Below are positions 1-7,853 of a DNA stretch of 16,595 bases, in pieces (the first letter of the stretch is position 1; every line of letters starts with the position of its first letter). The DNA lies in assembly GCF_042408365.1 (NCBI RefSeq), contig NZ_JBHOQJ010000020.1, positions 1 through 16,595 of the forward strand. Direction: 5' to 3'. The notes beneath the pieces were generated by a model. It was not told where the DNA came from, made no database searches, and was given only the letters and a program-made list of their open reading frames with translations. A program made the position numbers and the translations under genes. Origin of the DNA: Thermoflexus sp042408365 (GTDB taxonomy: Bacteria; Chloroflexota; Anaerolineae; Thermoflexales; Thermoflexaceae).

Positions 1-82
1 CGCCTTCGGCGGCCCCCAGCCCCCAAAGATCCCTAGGAAGCTACCTGATTTTAAGTTAATTCATTGAAAAGGAGTGCGGGCC

Positions 83-481
83 ATGCGCATTGTGATCCTG
101 GGTTGTGGCCGGCTGGGCGCCTACCTCGCCCGTCGGCTGACGCAGGAGGGGCATCACGTCGTCGTGATCGATCGCGAACGGGAGGCCTTCGAAGGGTTGG
201 GGCCGGATTTTCCGGGGGAAACAGTGGTTGGGATGGGGATCGATTCTGAGGTGTTGCGCCGTGCGGGCATTGAGCAGGCGGATGTCTTCATTGCGGTCAC
301 CGGTTACGACAACACGAACATCATGGCCGCGGAGGTCGCGCGGGAGATCTTTGGGGTTCGTCAGGTGATCACCCGGCTGAACGATCCCCTGCGGGCGGAG
401 ATCTTCCAGGAGCTGGGGCTGACGACGATCTCGCCGACGGCTTTGGCTGCTGAGGCCATTCGCCGATGCTTGGAGGAGTGA
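83..481 (+). CDS. TrkA-N (RCK_N) domain protein, K+ uptake regulator, single-domain
   Basis: This is a 132-residue Rossmann protein of the TrkA/KtrA family, which are cytoplasmic subunits that gate Trk/Ktr potassium channels by binding NAD(H) or ATP/ADP. The nucleotide loop GCGRLG lies at residues 7-12, and an acidic residue (D30) ends strand beta-2, typical of a dinucleotide site. The protein stops where an RCK_C domain would normally begin, so only the N domain is present. I chose ATG at 83 because AAGGAG (69-74) sits 8 nt upstream. A GTG at 74 also opens the frame but lies inside that ribosome site. The next gene starts 3 nt after the stop, and its ribosome site lies inside this gene's last codons, so the two are probably translationally coupled. 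No channel gene (TrkH/KtrB) is visible; it may lie upstream of the window. Confidence 0.85.
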   Translation: MRIVILGCGRLGAYLARRLTQEGHHVVVIDREREAFEGLGPDFPGETVVGMGIDSEVLRRAGIEQADVFIAVTGYDNTNIMAAEVAREIFGVRQVITRLNDPLRAEIFQELGLTTISPTALAAEAIRRCLEE

Positions 482-484
482 CCG

Positions 485-1147
485 ATGTATCTGATCATCG
501 TTGGTGGCGGCAAGGTCGGCTACTACCTGAGCAAGTCCCTGCTGAACGAGGGCCATGAGGTTCTCCTCATTGAGAAGAACCCTCGTCGCGCCGCCTTCCT
601 GATCGATGAGCTGGGGGCGGATCACGTCTGGGTGGGCGATGGCTGTGATTCCAGCACCTTCGCCCAGGTGGGGATGAACCGGGCCGACGCGGTGATCGCG
701 GTCACCGGTGATGATGAAGACAACCTGGTGGTCTGTTTGTTGGCCAAGCGCAAGTTTAACGTTCCCCGCACCATCGCCCGTATCAATAACCCGCGCAACG
801 CGGAGATCTTCGCCCGCCTGGGGATCGACGTGACGGTTTCCACTACCGAGATCATCCAGGCCCAGATTGAGCGGGCTCTACCTCTGCGCTCCCTGGTGCA
901 TCTGCTGGCCCTGCGCCGGGGGGGTATCCAGCTGGTGGAGGGGAAGGTCGCCCCAGGGGCGCCAGCGGATGGACGGGCCCTGCGGGAGTTGGGGATCCCA
1001 GCGGATGCCCTGGTGGTGATGGTGGTGCGGGGGGATCAAACCTTCATCCCTTCGGGGGAAACCATCCTCCGGGCGGAGGATGAGATCTTGGCCATCACCA
1101 CCCCTCAGAGCGAACCGGTGTTGCGGCGTTTGTTGCTGGGAACATAA
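485..1147 (+). CDS. trkA: TrkA family potassium uptake protein (RCK_N + RCK_C)
   Basis: This is a 220-residue K+ channel regulatory subunit. The N-terminal Rossmann domain (about 1-125) carries the loop GGGKVG (7-12) and an acidic residue at the end of beta-2 (E30). A TrkA_C/RCK_C ligand domain follows (about 135-220). Its length matches single-unit KtrA/TrkA proteins rather than the E. coli TrkA, which has two such units. The ATG at 485 has GGAGG (472-476) 8 nt upstream, inside the end of the preceding gene. The pairing of an N-only and an N-C subunit suggests a hetero-oligomeric gating ring, which is inference. A long hairpin follows about 58 bp after the stop and probably ends this unit. 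Confidence 0.9.
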   Translation: MYLIIVGGGKVGYYLSKSLLNEGHEVLLIEKNPRRAAFLIDELGADHVWVGDGCDSSTFAQVGMNRADAVIAVTGDDEDNLVVCLLAKRKFNVPRTIARINNPRNAEIFARLGIDVTVSTTEIIQAQIERALPLRSLVHLLALRRGGIQLVEGKVAPGAPADGRALRELGIPADALVVMVVRGDQTFIPSGETILRAEDEILAITTPQSEPVLRRLLLGT

Positions 1148-1204
1148 GGGTCGCGGGCTTATCGCCCGATCGAATCATCCACCGCGCAGCGGCGGAAGCG
1201 AGGC

Positions 1205-1259
1205 GCACACGAACGAAAGGGGCAGCCGCTTGTGGTGGCTGCCCCTTTCGTTCGTGTGC
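1205..1259 (+). terminator. 23-bp perfect hairpin, probable terminator after the trkA pair
   Basis: Arms 1205-1227 and 1237-1259 are perfect reverse complements, 23 bp long, around a 9-nt loop (1228-1236). The stem top is GC-rich and there is a CCCCTTT run within the right arm, but no clean T-tract follows. It lies 58 bp after the trkA stop and about 390 bp before glpF, which fits a transcript end. The loop contains CTTGTGG, shared with the hairpin after glpK. Confidence 0.55.
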
Positions 1260-1387
1260 CGGTGGTTTCCTGGTGGGGCCTTTCCCCTTCCCCTCTCACG
1301 GGCTCCGAACGGCGTAATCCCCGCCGAGACGCCCCCCACGGCGCACGGAGCGGTTAGAATCCGTAGACCCCCTATGCTCCGAAATTT

Positions 1388-1402
1388 GTTTCAAAATGAA
1401 AC
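1388..1402. promoter_or_regulatory. Operator 1, GTTTCA-N3-TGAAAC palindrome
   Basis: This is a perfect 15-bp dyad with 6-bp half-sites GTTTCA/TGAAAC and centre AAA (centre 1395). It matches the second palindrome at 1420-1434, which differs only in its three central bases. Short dyads of this TTTC-N-GAAA type are reminiscent of DeoR/GlpR-family operators, so a glycerol-responsive repressor is the leading guess. No regulator gene lies in the window. Confidence 0.7.
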
Positions 1403-1419
1403 TACTTTGAGGGATATTC

Positions 1420-1434
1420 GTTTCATTTTGAAAC
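1420..1434. promoter_or_regulatory. Operator 2, GTTTCA-N3-TGAAAC palindrome
   Basis: This is a perfect 15-bp dyad with centre TTT (centre 1427). Its centre is 32 bp from operator 1, close to three helical turns, so two dimers would sit on the same DNA face. Including flanks, the two sites form an 18-bp perfect inverted repeat (1385-1402 with 1420-1437). The site lies upstream of glpF and of the possible -35 at 1451. Confidence 0.7.
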
Positions 1435-1450
1435 AAAATTGGGCGAACGC

Positions 1451-1479
1451 TTGCCTGGGTGGGCGCTTTTGGACAAAAT
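1451..1479 (+). promoter_or_regulatory. Possible sigma-70-type promoter for glpF
   Basis: TTGCCT (1451-1456) and CAAAAT (1474-1479) are separated by 17 bp. Each matches the consensus at four of six positions. The start would be near 1486, giving a leader of about 160 nt and placing both operators just upstream. A weaker alternative, TTTCAA (1389-1394) with GATATT (1413-1418) at 18 bp, would put the promoter between the operators. Confidence 0.3.
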
Positions 1480-1646
1480 GGAAGTTGGACTTGTGCTTCC
1501 ACAATTCTACCGAAAGGAGGTGGATGGGGCGTAGAGCTTTCCGGAGCCCGAACGGTGAGGGGAAGCGCGGACGGATGGGTCGTCCTGCCGGGTAGGATCA
1601 GTGTGGGTATCAATCGAAACCCTCACGGATCGAAAGGAGCTCAGCC
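1479..1646 (+). promoter_or_regulatory. Structured glpF leader with a possible 23-codon leader ORF
   Basis: Several complementary segments can be read: TGGAAG/CTTCCA (1479-1484/1496-1501), a long-range stem GTGAGGG/CCCTCAC (1555-1561/1620-1626), and an inner hairpin GGACG/CGTCC (1569-1573/1581-1585). The long stem ends 6 nt before the AAAGGAG of glpF. A strong Shine-Dalgarno sequence (1513-1522) is followed closely by ATG at 1524 and a 23-codon frame ending at TAG 1593-1595. The spacing is short, so translation of it is uncertain. Its ribosomes would open the long stem. The match to any named riboswitch is unknown. Confidence 0.35.
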
Positions 1647-2354
1647 ATGGCACCCTGGGTGGCGGAAATCATCGGCACGATGATCCTGATCCTGCTGGGC
1701 GACGGCGTGGTGGCCAATGTGGTCCTGGGCAAGACCAAGGGCCAGGCCTCCGGGTGGATTGTGATCACCACGGGATGGGCTATGGCGGTGGCCATGGCCG
1801 TGTATGCGGTGGGGCGCATCAGCGGCGCCCACATCAACCCGGCCGTGACCATCGCCCTCGCCGCTACAGGTAGGTTCCCCTGGGCGGATGTTCCTCTCTA
1901 CATCGTCGGGCAATTCATCGGGGCCTTCATTGGGGCCGTGTTGGTATGGTTGGCCTATTATCCCCACTGGGCGGAGACCCCCGATCCGGATCTGAAACGC
2001 GCGGTGTTCTGCACGGCCCCGAACATCCGCAACTATCTGCTGAACTTCATCACCGAGGTCATCGGCACCTTCATGCTGGTCTTCGGCGTGCTGGCCATTG
2101 TCGCGAACAATCTTCCCGCTGGATGGGTCCCATTGCTCGTCGGCTTCCTGGTGTGGTCCATCGGTCTCTCCCTGGGCGGGCCCACGGGCTACGCCATCAA
2201 CCCCGCCCGTGATCTGGGGCCGCGGATCGCCCACGCTGTGTTGCCCATCCCCGGCAAGGGCGATTCGGATTGGGCCTACGCCTGGGTCCCGGTGGTGGGC
2301 CCCATCGTGGGCGGCTTGTTAGGCGCTTTCCTGTTCGTTGTGCTGGGGATGTGA
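1647..2354 (+). CDS. glpF: Glycerol uptake facilitator, aquaglyceroporin
   Basis: This is a 235-residue inner-membrane channel of the MIP family for passive glycerol entry. It has six predicted membrane spans plus two half-helices carrying the NPA boxes at residues 64-66 and 185-187. The second box reads NPARD (185-189); the Asp after NPAR is a hallmark of glycerol channels rather than water channels. W44 and R188 correspond to the E. coli GlpF selectivity-filter Trp and Arg, while the filter Phe is Tyr (Y182). It is shorter than E. coli GlpF (281) because it lacks the C-terminal tail. The ATG at 1647 has AAAGGAG 7 nt upstream. It heads a glycerol/DHA gene block and is preceded by paired operator palindromes, so it is probably the first gene of a regulated operon. 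Confidence 0.95.
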   Translation: MAPWVAEIIGTMILILLGDGVVANVVLGKTKGQASGWIVITTGWAMAVAMAVYAVGRISGAHINPAVTIALAATGRFPWADVPLYIVGQFIGAFIGAVLVWLAYYPHWAETPDPDLKRAVFCTAPNIRNYLLNFITEVIGTFMLVFGVLAIVANNLPAGWVPLLVGFLVWSIGLSLGGPTGYAINPARDLGPRIAHAVLPIPGKGDSDWAYAWVPVVGPIVGGLLGAFLFVVLGM

Positions 2355-2363
2355 AAATCGGCA

Positions 2364-2403
2364 CCCTGGTGGAGGGAGGGACAACCCCCTCCCTCCACCA
2401 GGG
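2364..2403 (+). terminator. 17-bp perfect GC-rich hairpin between glpF and dhaK
   Basis: Arms 2364-2380 and 2387-2403 are perfect reverse complements around the 6-nt loop ACAACC. No T-run follows. It begins 10 bp after the glpF stop and ends 29 bp before dhaK. It could be a partial terminator that lowers dhaK expression relative to glpF, or an RNA-stability element protecting glpF mRNA. Confidence 0.5.
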
Positions 2404-2432
2404 CTCTTCGCCTGAACTCGCGGGAGGTTGCC

Positions 2433-3434
<1,002 letters not shown>

Positions 3435-3524
3435 TCTTCGGACGGTGATGGCGAGAGCAGGGGGGACCGCCTTCCTGATCCCTTCCATTTCTGAACATCT
3501 CAGCTCAACGGAGGTGTCCGAGCA

Positions 3525-4163
3525 ATGCCGGTGATGCGGGATGATGTGGTGGCCTGGCTGGAACGATGCATGGTCGTGCTGGAGGAAAACCGGGAGTATC
3601 TGACCCAGTTGGATGCGGCCATCGGTGACGCAGATCACGGCGTGAATATGGATCGGGGCTTTAAAGCGTTTAAGGCCAAGCTCCCGTCCGTTGCCGATAA
3701 GGACATCGGGACGATCCTCAAGACCCTGGGGATGACCCTGGTGGCGACGGTGGGCGGCGCCGGCGGGCCGCTCTATGGCACCTTCTTCCTGCAGATGGGG
3801 GTGAAGACGGCGAACAAGCTCATGCTCACCCCTGAGGATTGGGCGGAGGCCCTGGAGGCTGGGATCAACGGGGTGATCGCCCGCGGCCAGGCCCGCCCGG
3901 GCGACAAAACGATGGTCGATACCTTGTTGCCGGCCTTGGAGGCCTTCAAGGAGGCGATCCGAAACAGCACCCCCTTCGGGAAAGCGCTCCAGCGGATGGC
4001 CGAGGCGGCAGAGCAGGGGATGAAGGCCACCATTCCAATGGTGGCCCGCAAGGGAAGGGCCAGTTACCTGGGCGAGCGCTCGGCCGGCCATCAGGACCCG
4101 GGGGCGACCTCGTCTTACCTCATCCTGAAGGCCGCGGCCGACGTTTGGGCCAACGCAACTTGA
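3525..4163 (+). CDS. dhaL: Dihydroxyacetone kinase, ADP-binding subunit DhaL
   Basis: This 212-residue subunit holds a tightly bound ADP that is rephosphorylated by phospho-DhaM and passes phosphate to DHA on DhaK. The Mg-binding Asp cluster is D30, D35 and D37 within the motif around GDADHG (34-39). Further conserved segments are GGAGGPLYGTFF (77-88), GDKTMVD (126-132) and RSAGHQDPGATS (185-196). The length equals that of E. coli DhaL (210). The ATG at 3525 follows GGAGG by 10 nt, which is longer than usual; an in-frame ATG at 3534 is the alternative. The glpK ribosome site starts directly after the stop, so the two genes are likely co-translated. Confidence 0.94.
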   Translation: MPVMRDDVVAWLERCMVVLEENREYLTQLDAAIGDADHGVNMDRGFKAFKAKLPSVADKDIGTILKTLGMTLVATVGGAGGPLYGTFFLQMGVKTANKLMLTPEDWAEALEAGINGVIARGQARPGDKTMVDTLLPALEAFKEAIRNSTPFGKALQRMAEAAEQGMKATIPMVARKGRASYLGERSAGHQDPGATSSYLILKAAADVWANAT

Positions 4164-4230
4164 GAGGAGATTGGGAATGACGGTGCGAAAAGGCAAGAAA
4201 CCAACTCGCCCACGAAAGGGAGGTGTCACC

Positions 4231-5745
4231 ATGGCGAAGTATGTGATGGCGATCGATCAGGGGACCACCGGCACCCGGGCGATCATTTTCGACCACGAGA
4301 GCAATGTGGTCGCCTCGGACTACAAAGAGCACGAGCAGATCTATCCGCAGCCCGGCTGGGTGGAACACAACCCGATGGAGATCTGGGAGCGGACCCAGGA
4401 AGTCGTGAAGAACGCATTGGCCAAGGCCGGGGTCAGCGGGGCGGATATCGTGGCCATCGGGGTGACCAACCAGCGGGAGACCACCATTGTGTGGAATAAG
4501 CGGACGGGCAAGCCTTACTACAACGCCATCGTGTGGCAGGATACCCGCACCGCCCCGATCTGCGCTCAGCTGGATCGGGAGGGCTATACGCCGATGTATC
4601 GGGAGAAGACCGGCCTCCCCATCGCCACCTATTTCTCCGGTCCCAAGCTCCAGTGGATCTTGGATAACGTCCCTGGGGTGCGGGAGGATGCGGAGAAAGG
4701 CGAGGCCCTCTTCGGCAACATCGACACCTGGTTGATCTGGTGGCTGACCGGCGGGCCCGATGGGGGCGCCCATGTCACGGACGTCTCCAACGCCAGCCGC
4801 ACGATGCTGATGAACCTGCGCACCCTGGACTGGGACGATGAGATCCTGAAGATCCACCGCATCCCGCGCCAGATGCTGCCGCAGATCCGGCCCTCCTCGG
4901 ATCCCGAGCTCTACGGCAAGACCTCAAAGAGCGGGCCCTTGGGCGCTGAGGTGCCGGTGTGCGGTGACCTGGGGGACCAGCAGGCGGCCCTGGTGGGGCA
5001 GGCCGGGTTGGAAGTGGGGATGGCCAAGAACACCTATGGCACTGGCTGCTTCCTCCTCCTCAACACGGGCACCAACATCGTCCCCTCCAAGAGCGGCCTG
5101 CTGACCACCGTGGCGTATCAATTCGGGAAGGGCCCATGCATCTACGCCCTGGAAGGCTCCATTGCCATCACAGGCGCCCTGGTTCAGTGGATGCGGGACA
5201 ACCTGGGCCTGATCTCCCGCTCGGCGGAGATCGAGGACCTGGCCCGTACCGTGGAGGATAGCGGCGGTATTTACTTCGTGCCCTTCTTCTCCGGGGCTTT
5301 CGCGCCTTACTGGCGGCTGGACGCCCGAGGGGTGATCGTGGGCCTCACCCGCTATATCAACAAGGGGCATCTCGCCCGCGCCGTCCTGGAGGCCACCGCC
5401 TACCAGACCCGGGACGTCTTCGACGCCATGTATGCGGACTCCGGGATCCGGCTGGCGGAGCTGCGGGTGGACGGCGGGATGGTGTACAACGAGCTGTTGA
5501 TGCAATTCCAGGCCGACATCTTGGGCGTGCCCGTGGTCCGGCCGGTGATCGCGGAGACGACCTCTCTGGGCGCAGCCTACGCCGCCGGGATGGCAGTGGG
5601 CTTCTGGAGCGGGCCGGAGCAAATCCGCCAGTACTGGAAGGAGGACAAGCGCTGGCTGCCGAAGATGGATCCGGAGACCCGCGAGAAGCTCTACGCCGGG
5701 TGGAAGAAGGCGGTGGAGCGAAGCTTCGGCTGGGTGGAGTTCTGA
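4231..5745 (+). CDS. glpK: Glycerol kinase
   Basis: This 504-residue cytoplasmic FGGY-family kinase converts glycerol and ATP to sn-glycerol-3-phosphate. The phosphate loop is DQGTTGT (9-15). Glycerol-site residues R82, E83, W102 and Y134 are present, with the catalytic Asp at D249 in GDQQAA. The C-terminal domain shows the DGGM segment (414-417). The length matches E. coli GlpK (502). I chose ATG at 4231 because GGAGG (4219-4223) lies 7 nt upstream and the family start follows. An in-frame ATG at 4177, also with a ribosome site (GGAG 4166-4169), would add 18 basic residues. In the loop where PTS-regulated GlpK proteins carry a phosphorylatable His, this one has G235, so HPr-dependent activation is unlikely. 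Confidence 0.96.
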   Translation: MAKYVMAIDQGTTGTRAIIFDHESNVVASDYKEHEQIYPQPGWVEHNPMEIWERTQEVVKNALAKAGVSGADIVAIGVTNQRETTIVWNKRTGKPYYNAIVWQDTRTAPICAQLDREGYTPMYREKTGLPIATYFSGPKLQWILDNVPGVREDAEKGEALFGNIDTWLIWWLTGGPDGGAHVTDVSNASRTMLMNLRTLDWDDEILKIHRIPRQMLPQIRPSSDPELYGKTSKSGPLGAEVPVCGDLGDQQAALVGQAGLEVGMAKNTYGTGCFLLLNTGTNIVPSKSGLLTTVAYQFGKGPCIYALEGSIAITGALVQWMRDNLGLISRSAEIEDLARTVEDSGGIYFVPFFSGAFAPYWRLDARGVIVGLTRYINKGHLARAVLEATAYQTRDVFDAMYADSGIRLAELRVDGGMVYNELLMQFQADILGVPVVRPVIAETTSLGAAYAAGMAVGFWSGPEQIRQYWKEDKRWLPKMDPETREKLYAGWKKAVERSFGWVEF

Positions 5746-5826
5746 GCGGGCGATGGTTGGTGTCCACGGATACGCGGGGGGTGGACCGATATTGGCGCGG
5801 AGCAAGCGGGCCCGCCCCCCCTTTCA

Positions 5827-5866
5827 GGATCATCGGGGCGGGCTTGTGGACCCGCCCCGATGATCC
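5827..5866 (+). terminator. 16-bp perfect hairpin after glpK
   Basis: Arms 5827-5842 and 5851-5866 are perfect complements around the loop CTTGTGGA. It lies 82 bp after the glpK stop and 42 bp before glpA, with no T-tract. It probably marks the end of the glpF-dhaKL-glpK unit or attenuates readthrough into glpA. Smaller dyads precede it: GTCCAC/GTGGAC (5762-5767/5781-5786) and GCGGGCCCGC (5806-5815). Confidence 0.5.
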
Positions 5867-5907
5867 TCCAGAAGAAAGATGCCTTACTTTGAGGAAAGGT
5901 TTCTGAA

Positions 5908-7071
5908 ATGACTTATTCCGTCATTGTGATCGGAGCAGGATCGACGGGGGCGGCGACCGCCCATGATCTCGCCCTTCGAGGCTTCCGGGTGACCGTGGTG
6001 GAGCGGGGCGAGGTGGCCTCGGGGACCTCGGGGCGGAACCATTGCCTGCTGCACTCCGGGGGGCGCTACGCCATGCGAGATCCGGAGTCTGCCCGGGAGT
6101 GCATCGAGGAAAACATGATCCTGCGGCGCATCATGCCCGAGGCCCTGGAGTTGAACGACGGCTTGTTCGTGGCTTTGGACGAGCAGGACCTGTCATTCAA
6201 GGAGCGGTTCTTGGCCGCCTGCGAGGAATGTGGGATCCCGGCCCGGGAGATCCCTGTGAAGCAGGCCCTGGCCATGGAGCCCCATCTGAACCCAAACATC
6301 CTGGCCGCCGTCCAGGTCCCGGATGGGGTCTTCGAGCCTTTCCGGTTCTGCCTCTCCTTCCTAGCCACTGCCAAGCAGAACGGCGCGACGGTCCTGACCT
6401 ACACCGAGGTGGTGGACTTTGTCTTTCAGGGTCGGACGGTCGCGGGGGTCCGAGTGCGGGATCGTCGAACGGGGGAGGAACGGGTTATCGGAGGGGATAT
6501 CGTGATAAACGCCGCAGGCCCATGGTCCGGCAAGATCGCGGCCATGGCGGGAGTCGATGTCCCGGTCATTCCCACTGCCGGGGTCATGATCTCGGTGGGC
6601 CGTCGGTGGAATCGAATGGTCCTCAACCGTCTGAATATGCCTGGGGACGGCGATATCATCGTCCCCCAGCGACGCACAGCGATTATCGGAACCACCTCAT
6701 GGCGGGTGGAGGACCCGGATTTCATCCCGATCCCGGAGGACCACGTCCGTCTGCTGTTAGACCGGGCCGAACGGTTTATCCCGGGCTACACCCGGGGAGG
6801 GATTCGGGGGATCTTCGCCGTCGCCCGGCCCCTGGTGGGGCGGCGCGGGGTCGCCGCCGATGGACGGGAGCTTTCCCGGACCTTCGAGTGCTTCGATCAT
6901 GCGGTGGATGGGGTGGAGGGTCTGGTCACCATCACCGGAGGGAAGATGACCACGGCGCGGGCGATGGCGGAGAAGGCGGTGGATGTGGTGTGTGCCAAGC
7001 TGGGGCTGGAGATCCCATGCCGGACCCGTGAGGTGCCCTTGCTTTCCTATCGGGCGTTCTTCGCGGGATAG
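5908..7071 (+). CDS. glpA: FAD-dependent glycerol-3-phosphate dehydrogenase, GlpA-type, short form
   Basis: This 387-residue FAD/NAD-fold oxidoreductase (DAO family) should oxidise sn-glycerol-3-phosphate to DHAP at the membrane. The FAD loop GAGSTG is at 9-14 and E32 ends beta-2. The segment GRNHCLLHSGGRY (42-54) and the following ESARECIEEN match the E. coli GlpA pattern closely. RPLV (307-310) and TITGGKMTTARAMAE (341-355) complete the flavin and substrate site. E. coli GlpA has 542 residues; this protein ends right after the catalytic fold and lacks the C-terminal Cys-rich BFD-like [2Fe-2S] region. No glpB or glpC follows. Instead SDH-type Fe-S and cytochrome b genes start 62 bp downstream with no terminator between, so these are the likely electron acceptors. 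The ATG at 5908 is preceded by GAGGAAAGG. Confidence 0.88.
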   Translation: MTYSVIVIGAGSTGAATAHDLALRGFRVTVVERGEVASGTSGRNHCLLHSGGRYAMRDPESARECIEENMILRRIMPEALELNDGLFVALDEQDLSFKERFLAACEECGIPAREIPVKQALAMEPHLNPNILAAVQVPDGVFEPFRFCLSFLATAKQNGATVLTYTEVVDFVFQGRTVAGVRVRDRRTGEERVIGGDIVINAAGPWSGKIAAMAGVDVPVIPTAGVMISVGRRWNRMVLNRLNMPGDGDIIVPQRRTAIIGTTSWRVEDPDFIPIPEDHVRLLLDRAERFIPGYTRGGIRGIFAVARPLVGRRGVAADGRELSRTFECFDHAVDGVEGLVTITGGKMTTARAMAEKAVDVVCAKLGLEIPCRTREVPLLSYRAFFAG

Positions 7072-7133
7072 GCATGAGATGGGCTGGCGGGCTACGGGTA
7101 CGACAACGATGACGATGGAGGAGGAACTCGCGG

Positions 7134-7853
7134 ATGCCCACATGGCAGCTGCGTCTGCTGCGAGGACGCCCTGGGGGTTCGCCTCGCCTGGAGCTTTATC
7201 GGGTGGAGCTCCCATGGGAGGTTTACCTGATCGATGCAATCGAGAAAGTCTGGGCTGAGCAGGATCGCAGCCTGCTCTTTCGACATGCTTGCCACCATGC
7301 TTCCTGCGGCGCATGCGGGGTCCGGGTCAATGGACGGGAACGTCTGATGTGCATCACCCCGCTCCGAGAGTTCTCCCCGGACCAGCCGATCCAGGTGGAG
7401 CCGTTGCGGCATTTCCCTTGGCTGGGGGATCTTTTAGTGGATGTTTCGCCGATGATGCGGCGGATGGCGGAGGTGGGTTTTCTCATTATCCGTCGCGATG
7501 AACTCACGACGGATCGGCCGTTGCCTGAGGGGGTGGAGCAGGGGACCCGTTTCGAGGATTGCATCGAATGTGGGTTGTGCCTCTCGGCGTGCCCGGTGAT
7601 GGCGGCCGATGATGCCTACTTGGGACCGGCCACCTTAGCTGCTATCGAGCGGATGTTGGCGGAGCCCCGCGGTAAGGACACCGCTCGGCTCCTCACGTTG
7701 GCGGACGATCCGCATGGGGCCTGGCGTTGTCACTCCGCAATGGAGTGCACGGCGGTTTGTCCGTCGAATGTGGATCCGGCCTCCGCGATCGGACGCTTGC
7801 GCCGCCGATTGATTGCGGAGAAGCTTCGCCGCTGGTTCGGAGGTGGGCGATGA
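7134..7853 (+). CDS. SdhB/FrdB-type iron-sulfur subunit
   Basis: This 239-residue protein carries three Fe-S clusters as in complex II. The N-terminal ferredoxin fold (about 1-105) has [2Fe-2S] ligands C53, C58, C61 and C73. The C-terminal domain has C143, C146, C149 with C209 for [4Fe-4S], and C153, C199, C205 for [3Fe-4S]. H200 after C199 matches the quinone-site His, and the GPA motif (165-167) is present. The inter-Cys loop of the first cluster is HHAS instead of the usual REGI-type loop, which is divergent. No SdhA gene is adjacent; the upstream flavoprotein is GlpA-like. GGAGGAGG lies 9 nt before the ATG. The stop overlaps the next start (ATGA). Whether its partner is GlpA or a distant SdhA is unresolved. 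Confidence 0.9.
   Translation: MPTWQLRLLRGRPGGSPRLELYRVELPWEVYLIDAIEKVWAEQDRSLLFRHACHHASCGACGVRVNGRERLMCITPLREFSPDQPIQVEPLRHFPWLGDLLVDVSPMMRRMAEVGFLIIRRDELTTDRPLPEGVEQGTRFEDCIECGLCLSACPVMAADDAYLGPATLAAIERMLAEPRGKDTARLLTLADDPHGAWRCHSAMECTAVCPSNVDPASAIGRLRRRLIAEKLRRWFGGGR

Larger units (their letters stand above)
1148..1646. other. 499-bp intergenic regulatory region upstream of glpF
   Basis: I see no convincing gene here. Open frames crossing it are low-complexity, poorly placed and overlap clear non-coding structure. Reading left to right it holds a weak 5-bp stem (1154-1158/1164-1168), the 23-bp hairpin (1205-1259), a pyrimidine-rich stretch with a small CGGCG/CGCCG stem (1310-1326), the twin GTTTCA operators (1388-1434), a possible promoter (1451-1479), a strong Shine-Dalgarno-like sequence (1513-1522), and a leader with paired segments up to the glpF ribosome site. 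Confidence 0.7.

Noticed and set aside
56..625. A 189-codon antisense frame over the trkA genes
   Set aside because: It mirrors the codon structure of the two recognised genes and matches no family.
1080..1595. A 171-codon plus-strand frame running out of trkA through the intergenic region
   Set aside because: It crosses the 23-bp hairpin and both operator palindromes and has no protein-like pattern; only its last 23 codons are kept, as a possible leader peptide.
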